DNA of 64,000 nucleotides from Bacteroidales bacterium (lineage in GTDB: Bacteria; Bacteroidota; Bacteroidia; Bacteroidales; ML635J-15), in assembly GCA_017620015.1 (NCBI GenBank), contig JAFZRE010000019.1, forward strand, positions 25,360 through 89,359, written 5' to 3'. The position numbers and the translations under genes were made by a program. Below, one piece after another: positions 59,520 through 64,000 of the stretch. Under the pieces are notes generated by a model. It saw only the letters and a program-made list of their open reading frames with translations. It searched no databases and was not told where the DNA came from. Positions within the stretch are counted from its first letter, which is position 1. Every line of letters begins with the position of its first letter.

Positions 59520-60281
59520 TTATTCTATTTCAATTTGATACGGGCAATGGTCTGACATCTGTACTTCTGGGAAGATTTTTGCCGACTTCAACCTTGAAGC
59601 CAATGGTTCAGAAACCATCTGGTAGTCGATACGCCAGCCAAGGTTCTTTGCCTTTGCCCCACTGCGATAACTCCACCATGTGTATTGCTCTGCTTCGGTG
59701 TTGAACACACGCAGAGAATCGACAAAACCGCTTGCAAGGAAATTGGTTATCCACTCGCGTTCCTCTGGCAAGAATCCCGACACACCTTTCTTGTTCTGTG
59801 GGTTGCTGATGTCGATTTCCTTGTGGCAGATATTGTAGTCGCCAGCAAGGATTATGTTGGGACGTTCTTTCTTCAGTTCGTCTATAAACTTCTGAACAGC
59901 ATCAAGATACTTCATTTTCACATCCTGACGCACATCGCCCATAGTACCCGACGGGAAATACGAGTCGATAATTGTAACATCACCAAAATCAACGCGAAGC
60001 AACCTACCTTCGGCATCAAATTCGGGAATGCCAATGCCTGCCTTCACAAAGTCGGGTTCCTTTTTAGTAAAGATTGCCACCCCACTGTAGCCTTTTTTTT
60101 CGGCTGAAAAAATGTAGGCATTATAACCCATCTCCTTGAATTTCAATACATCTATCTGGTCAGGCTGAGCCTTGGTTTCCTGCACGCACAATACATCTGG
60201 CGACTGTGCCTCCACCCACTCGTACAAGCCTTTTGCTATTGCCGAGCGTATTCCGTTAAGGTTGAATGTTATTATTTTCAT
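59520..60281 (-). CDS. xth: Exodeoxyribonuclease III / AP endonuclease
   Basis: 253 residues. Motifs of the ExoIII family: ITFNLNGIRSAIAKGL (Asn), LCVQETKAQPDQ (metal Glu), SYFPSG (catalytic Tyr region), GDYNICHKEIDISNP (Asp-Asn), WRIDYQMVS, and MSDHCPYQIEIE at the end (Asp-His). It cuts DNA 5' to abasic sites in base-excision repair. Confidence 0.95.
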   Translation of the reverse strand: MKIITFNLNGIRSAIAKGLYEWVEAQSPDVLCVQETKAQPDQIDVLKFKEMGYNAYIFSAEKKGYSGVAIFTKKEPDFVKAGIGIPEFDAEGRLLRVDFGDVTIIDSYFPSGTMGDVRQDVKMKYLDAVQKFIDELKKERPNIILAGDYNICHKEIDISNPQNKKGVSGFLPEEREWITNFLASGFVDSLRVFNTEAEQYTWWSYRSGAKAKNLGWRIDYQMVSEPLASRLKSAKIFPEVQMSDHCPYQIEIE

Positions 60282-60364
60282 ATACCTATTATTATATATT
60301 TGGAACTAAGACATCGCAGCAGACCTAAATAGAATTTTCAAGACCTACAACGCTTAAAAATCAG

Positions 60365-61453
60365 TTATTCGTTGTTAGCTTCCTTCAACCTCTCAGCGTT
60401 TTCGGCCATAATCAGCTGGTCGATGAGTTCCTGAATGTCGCCGAGCATGAAGTTCTGCAAATTGTACATCGTATAGTTGATGCGGTGGTCGGTAACACGT
60501 CCCTGCGGGAAATTGTAGGTACGGATTTTTGCAGAACGGTCGCCAGTGGATACCATAGTCTTACGCTTCTTAGAGATTTCGTCGAGATACTTCTGGTATT
60601 CGAGGTTGTACAATCTGGTACGCAATTCCTTCATTGCCGATTCGATGTTTTTCAGCTTCGACTTTTCATCCTGGCAGGTAACCACGATTCCTGTCGGGAT
60701 GTGGGTAAGACGTATTGCCGAGTAGGTTGTGTTAACCGACTGTCCGCCAGGTCCCGACGAGCAGAATTCGTCGCGCTTGATGTCTGCTGGGTTTATCTTG
60801 ATGTCAACCTCGTCGGCTTCGGGCAATACAGCAACCGATGCTGCCGATGTGTGAACACGGCCCTGGGTTTCGGTCTGCGGAACGCGCTGAACGCGGTGAA
60901 CACCCGATTCGTACTTCAGAATACCATAAACGCCGTGTCCAGTAACTGTAAAAACGACTTCCTTGTAACCGCCGACAGTACCTTCGGTTGCACGGGTGAT
61001 TTCGGTTTTCCAGCCCTTGGTTTCGCAGTATTTCATATACATGCGCATAAGTTCGCCAGCAAAAAGGCTTGCCTCGTCGCCACCTGCACCGCCACGGATT
61101 TCCACGATGGCATTCTTTTCGTCCTCTGGGTCCTTCGGGATGAGCAACAATTTTATCTTTTCCTCCATCGGGTCAATCTTGGCTGTAAGCTCATCGATTT
61201 CCATCTTTGCCATTTCGCGCATTTCCTCGTCCTTCTCTGTCGAAAGTATCGACTTGGCATTTTCGATGTTGGAAATTATGTTTGTGTATTCGTCGTATGC
61301 TTCGATTATAGGCTCAAGGTCCTTGTATTCCTTGTTAAGCTTTACGTATTTGTCCATGTCGGACATTATCGACTGGTCGGTAAGCATTTTGCCTACTTCG
61401 ATGAAACGTGCCTTTACGCCTTTAAGTTTTTCTAATATTAAGTTGTTTGCCAT
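60365..61453 (-). CDS. prfA: Peptide chain release factor 1
   Basis: 362 residues. GGQ motif in SSGPGGQSVNTTYSAIRLTH acts in peptide release. The stop-codon recognition motif is PQT in QRVPQTETQGRVHTSAASVA, i.e. the PxT of RF1, not the SPF of RF2, so it reads UAA and UAG. Coiled N-domain intact. Confidence 0.97.
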   Translation of the reverse strand: MANNLILEKLKGVKARFIEVGKMLTDQSIMSDMDKYVKLNKEYKDLEPIIEAYDEYTNIISNIENAKSILSTEKDEEMREMAKMEIDELTAKIDPMEEKIKLLLIPKDPEDEKNAIVEIRGGAGGDEASLFAGELMRMYMKYCETKGWKTEITRATEGTVGGYKEVVFTVTGHGVYGILKYESGVHRVQRVPQTETQGRVHTSAASVAVLPEADEVDIKINPADIKRDEFCSSGPGGQSVNTTYSAIRLTHIPTGIVVTCQDEKSKLKNIESAMKELRTRLYNLEYQKYLDEISKKRKTMVSTGDRSAKIRTYNFPQGRVTDHRINYTMYNLQNFMLGDIQELIDQLIMAENAERLKEANNE

Positions 61454-61463
61454 AAGCTAAAAT

Positions 61464-61506
61464 TCAAAGTTCAAAGTTCAAAGTTTAAAGTTTAAAGTTC
61501 AAAAGT
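61464..61506. repeat. TTCAAAG 7-bp tandem repeat
   Basis: Three TTCAAAG units, two TTTAAAG and one TTCAAAAG, in the leader of prfA and directly before array C. Confidence 0.7.
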
Positions 61507-61527
61507 TTCTAAGTTTGGGCTTGCTGT

Positions 61528-61607
61528 CTAACAGTCTTGCAGTCTCACAGGCTGACAGCCAGACTGCTTGACAGGTCTTCTGCTCGACAATTAGACTTTT
61601 AGCCTTT
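61528..61607. repeat. 8-bp-period degenerate array C (10 units)
   Basis: CTAACAGT, CTTGCAGT, CTCACAGG, CTGACAGC, CAGACTGC, TTGACAGG, TCTTCTGC, TCGACAAT, TAGACTTT, TAGCCTTT. The first four words equal the words that open array A apart from a few bases. Confidence 0.7.
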
Positions 61608-61630
61608 TCTTCTTTCAGCCCTAATTATAC

Positions 61631-61656
61631 ATTGTCAATTATCAATTATCCATTAA
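61631..61656. repeat. ATTGTCAATT/ATCCATT repeat at the purM 3' end
   Basis: Same words as 15160-15226. Its last bases supply the purM stop codon, as in rsmE. Confidence 0.55.
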
Positions 61657-62822
61657 TAAGTAAATTCTCCCTTGTCCGACTTAATTGTCAGTTTTTTGCC
61701 TTCGTATTTCTCGCAGTGACCGATAATCTTTGCATCAACGCCCAAGCCCTTGCTTATCGAGATTATTCCTTCGGCAATGCTTTCTGGTACATACAGTTCC
61801 ATGCGGTGTCCCATGTTGAATACTTTGTACATTTCGCGCCAGTCGGTACCGCTCTGTTCCTGTATCAGCTTGAACAGCAATGGAGTTTCGAACATATTGT
61901 CCTTTACGATGTGCAGATTGTCAACAAAGTTGAGAATCTTTGTCTGCGCACCGCCGCTGCAGTGTATTATGCCGTTGATTTGCGAGCGGTAGTGGTTCAG
62001 AATTTCACGGATAACAGGTGCGTATGTGCGGGTAGGCGAGAGAACTAGCTTTCCAGCATCGCTATACGGAGATTCCAATTTGTCGGTAAGCTTGCATTTG
62101 CCCGAATACACAAGTTCCTGCGGTATGCCGTTGTCGTAGCTTTCGGGATATTTCTCGGCAAGGTACTTTGCAAACACATCGTGACGTGCCGAGGTAAGTC
62201 CGTTGCTGCCCATTCCACCGTTGTAGAAGGTTTCGTACTTTGCCTGTCCGTAAGATGCAAGTCCCACGATTACATTGCCATCGCCAATTTTCTCGTTGGT
62301 TATCAGGTCGCTACGTTTCATACGACAGGTTACTGTCGAATCGACGATTACCGTCCTTACAAGGTCGCCGACATCAGCAGTTTCGCCACCCGTAAGCACA
62401 ATGTTTACACCAAACTGGCGCATTGTGTCGCAGAATTCCTGGGTGCCGTTGATTATTGCCGAGATTACTTCACCTGGAATAAGCCTCTTGTTGCGACCAA
62501 TAGTTGATGACAGCAGAATGTTGTCGGTTGCGCCTACGCAGAGCAGGTCGTCGGTATTCATTACGATGGCATCGATTGCAATGCCTTTCCATACCGAAAG
62601 GTCGCCGGTTTCGCGCCAGTACATGTAGGCGAGCGACGACTTTGTGCCAGCGCCGTCGGCGTGCATTATGTTGCAGTATTCGTCGTCACCGCAGAGAATA
62701 TCTGGGATTATCTTGCAGAACGACTTGGGATACAGGCCTTTATCGATGTTTTTAATTGCATTGTGGACATCTTCCTTAGCGGCCGAAACCCCGCGCATGT
62801 TGTATCTGAAATTATCGGGCAT
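61653..62822 (-). CDS. purM: Phosphoribosylformylglycinamidine cyclo-ligase (AIR synthase)
   Basis: 389 residues, the longer Bacteroidota form. PurM features: MHADGAGTKSSLAYMYWRET, DAIVMNTDDLLCVGATDNIL, IVLTGGETADVGDLVRTVIV, and C-terminal VFNMGHRMELYVPESIA. It closes the imidazole ring in purine synthesis. The start at 62822 fits the -7 box at 62843-62850. Confidence 0.93.
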   Translation of the reverse strand: MPDNFRYNMRGVSAAKEDVHNAIKNIDKGLYPKSFCKIIPDILCGDDEYCNIMHADGAGTKSSLAYMYWRETGDLSVWKGIAIDAIVMNTDDLLCVGATDNILLSSTIGRNKRLIPGEVISAIINGTQEFCDTMRQFGVNIVLTGGETADVGDLVRTVIVDSTVTCRMKRSDLITNEKIGDGNVIVGLASYGQAKYETFYNGGMGSNGLTSARHDVFAKYLAEKYPESYDNGIPQELVYSGKCKLTDKLESPYSDAGKLVLSPTRTYAPVIREILNHYRSQINGIIHCSGGAQTKILNFVDNLHIVKDNMFETPLLFKLIQEQSGTDWREMYKVFNMGHRMELYVPESIAEGIISISKGLGVDAKIIGHCEKYEGKKLTIKSDKGEFTY

Positions 62823-62842
62823 AACCTAATTTTTTGAAAGTG

Positions 62843-62850
62843 CAAAGATA
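62843..62850 (-). promoter_or_regulatory. -7 promoter box of purM
   Basis: TATCTTTG on the minus strand, 21 bp before the ATG. No PurR-type site recognised. Confidence 0.6.
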
Positions 62851-62856
62851 AGACAT

Positions 62857-62890
62857 AATTTACGATTTTAGATTTTAGATTTACGATTTT
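62857..62890. repeat. TTTACGATTTTAGA repeat run
   Basis: Same words as the repeat runs at 6241-6305 and 14978-15046. Confidence 0.5.
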
Positions 62891-62927
62891 TTTGCAAATG
62901 AACGTCCTGCTGAATTGTATTTTTCCA

Positions 62928-62935
62928 TATCTTTG
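62928..62935 (+). promoter_or_regulatory. -7 promoter box of the metallo-hydrolase gene
   Basis: TATCTTTG, 16 bp before the chosen ATG at 62951. It rules out the in-frame start at 62915, which lies upstream of it. Confidence 0.6.
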
Positions 62936-62950
62936 AGCCAAATTTTCAAG

Positions 62951-63715
62951 ATGGAAGTCATATTCTTGGGTACGGGCACATCGCAGGGGACACCAATTTT
63001 AGGTTGCAACTGTGAAGTTTGCAGGTCTAACGATTTGCACGACAAGCGTTTGCGTTCGTCTGTACTGATTCACAACAATGGCACGGACATCCTTATCGAC
63101 TGCGGTCCCGATTTCCGCTACCAGATGATTCGCGAAGGTGCCAACAATGTGGACGCCATACTTTTCACCCACGGGCACATTGACCACACAGGCGGTCTCG
63201 ACGACATCCGTCCGCTCAACTACCTGACCAAAAAGCCGATGGAGATTTATGCCGAACAACGCGTGATTGACGCACTGCACAAACAGTTCTTCTACATCTT
63301 CGACAACAGCACCTACCCCGGAGTTCCGAAAGTAAACATTCACCCTATAGATTCCGATTCCGACTTTTTTGTCGGCAAAATTCAGGTTACACCTATTCGC
63401 GCCTATCACGGACAACTGCCAATATTGGGGTTCAGGATTGGAAAGTTCGCCTATATAACTGACGCAAAAGTCGTTCCCGAATCGGAATTGGAAAAACTGA
63501 AAGGAATTGACACTCTTGTCGTTAATGCTTTGCAGTACGATGTTCACCCTATGCACTTTACTCTCGACGAAGCTGTTGCCTTTGCAAAGACGGTTGGTGC
63601 AAACAGGACTTATTTCACCCACATCGGGCACCGCATTTCGTACGCTACTGCAATGGCGGAACTTCCTAAAAATATGGAACTAGCCTACGATGGGCTGAAG
63701 TTGAGTGTGGATTGA
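62951..63715 (+). CDS. MBL-fold metallo-hydrolase (PhnP-like)
   Basis: 254 residues from MEVIFLGTGTSQGTPILGCN. Metal motif FTHGHIDHTGGLDDI (His-x-His-x-Asp-His), then YHGQLPILGFRIG, AYITDAKVVPESELEKL and FTHIGHRISY. The early Cys pair (CNCEVC) fits the PhnP-like subgroup, which bind a structural zinc there. These cut cyclic phosphodiesters; the cell substrate is not known. Confidence 0.88.
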   Translation: MEVIFLGTGTSQGTPILGCNCEVCRSNDLHDKRLRSSVLIHNNGTDILIDCGPDFRYQMIREGANNVDAILFTHGHIDHTGGLDDIRPLNYLTKKPMEIYAEQRVIDALHKQFFYIFDNSTYPGVPKVNIHPIDSDSDFFVGKIQVTPIRAYHGQLPILGFRIGKFAYITDAKVVPESELEKLKGIDTLVVNALQYDVHPMHFTLDEAVAFAKTVGANRTYFTHIGHRISYATAMAELPKNMELAYDGLKLSVD

Positions 63716-63780
63716 AATTTGTACAAGGCAGAGGCTTGGGAGGAATGCGTCGCAGGCAAGAGCCTATCTTGGGGCACAGA

Positions 63781-64000
63781 TTATTTATCTGAATAATGCC
63801 CGCGAAGAGATATAACGTTAATAATCTGGTCTTCTTCATACACCTCATAAATAAGCCGATTTTTCTTGTCAATATGCCGCGACCAGAAACCTGTCATATT
63901 ATTCTTCAATGGTTCAGGCTGACCAATTCCGCTTTTATAGTCAATAAGTATTGCTGACAACAACTGCGTTATTTTTTTCAACGCTTGTTTGTTGCCAGAC
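63781..64000 (-). CDS. Txe/YoeB-family toxin, partial at the right edge
   Basis: 73 codons visible; the frame stays open to the window edge (SGNKQALKKITQLLSAILID), and a TTG at 63981 is not needed as a start. Features: YKSGIGQPEPLKNNMTGFWS, RHIDKKNRLIYEVYEEDQII and the end SLRGHYSDK, with the catalytic His near the C-terminus as in YoeB. The upstream antitoxin (YefM-like) would lie outside the window. Confidence 0.88.
   Translation of the reverse strand, partial: SGNKQALKKITQLLSAILIDYKSGIGQPEPLKNNMTGFWSRHIDKKNRLIYEVYEEDQIINVISLRGHYSDK

Overview
The window reads as a chromosome segment of an uncultured member of the Bacteroidota, most likely order Bacteroidales. The evidence is: Bacteroidota-type -7 promoter boxes (TAnnTTTG) in front of many genes; few Shine-Dalgarno sequences outside one region; many Cys-anchored lipoproteins; a TonB-dependent receptor with a carboxypeptidase-regulatory-like N-terminus; a PorV/PorQ-like protein and a type IX secretion (T9SS) C-terminal sorting domain; and gene versions typical of the phylum.

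Layout. 1-6,990 is accessory DNA. It has the end of a HEPN-domain gene, then a dense array (about 1.3-3.3 kb) of very small genes, five of them encoding one-helix membrane miniproteins. Six copies of a structured RNA element (called E1 here) and two copies of a second one (E2) are interleaved with them. After these come small membrane proteins (two DUF1232 paralogues), a DUF234-type AAA ATPase, a zinc ribbon and an orphan LHH nuclease. 7,080-10,340 is the thrS-infC-rpmI-rplT translation operon. 10.5-13.4 kb holds a retropepsin-like/PDZ protease and a beta-helix lipoprotein. 13.5-16.6 kb holds ahcY, rsmE and an ABC ATPase. 16.8-20.1 kb is accessory again: twin lipoproteins, a DUF4143 ATPase between direct repeats, and a YafQ-type toxin-antitoxin pair. 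20.2-36.6 kb is mostly housekeeping (glnS, coaD, an antiporter, lpxD, mfd, recA, bcp), with a DUF1016 nuclease, a small aspartyl protease and a CapA-like lipoprotein.

36.8-39.8 kb is a small minus-strand island. It has two SSB-like proteins, three small proteins resembling the BECR-fold nuclease domains of phage and conjugative 'polyvalent' proteins, a possible DNA-binding protein, and a candidate 60-nt RNA. 40.1-47.2 kb is a TetR-controlled RND efflux operon. 47.2-57.5 kb holds tRNA-Pro, HIT, greA and a T9SS/TonB outer-membrane group. 57.7-64 kb holds a basic secreted protein, an unusual Rieske-like lipoprotein, a polysaccharide deacetylase, xth, prfA, purM, a metallo-hydrolase and the edge of a YoeB-like toxin.

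The most interesting feature is the miniprotein array at 1.3-3.3 kb. The E1 stems keep pairing although their sequences change between copies, which is strong internal evidence for RNA structure. Each of the five one-helix miniproteins has a strong Shine-Dalgarno sequence, unusual for this phylum. Also notable are three intergenic arrays built on a strict 8-bp period, palindromic repeats inserted in frame in the DUF1016 gene, and direct repeats flanking two ATPase genes. All function assignments come from reading the sequence and from family knowledge; no database search was run.
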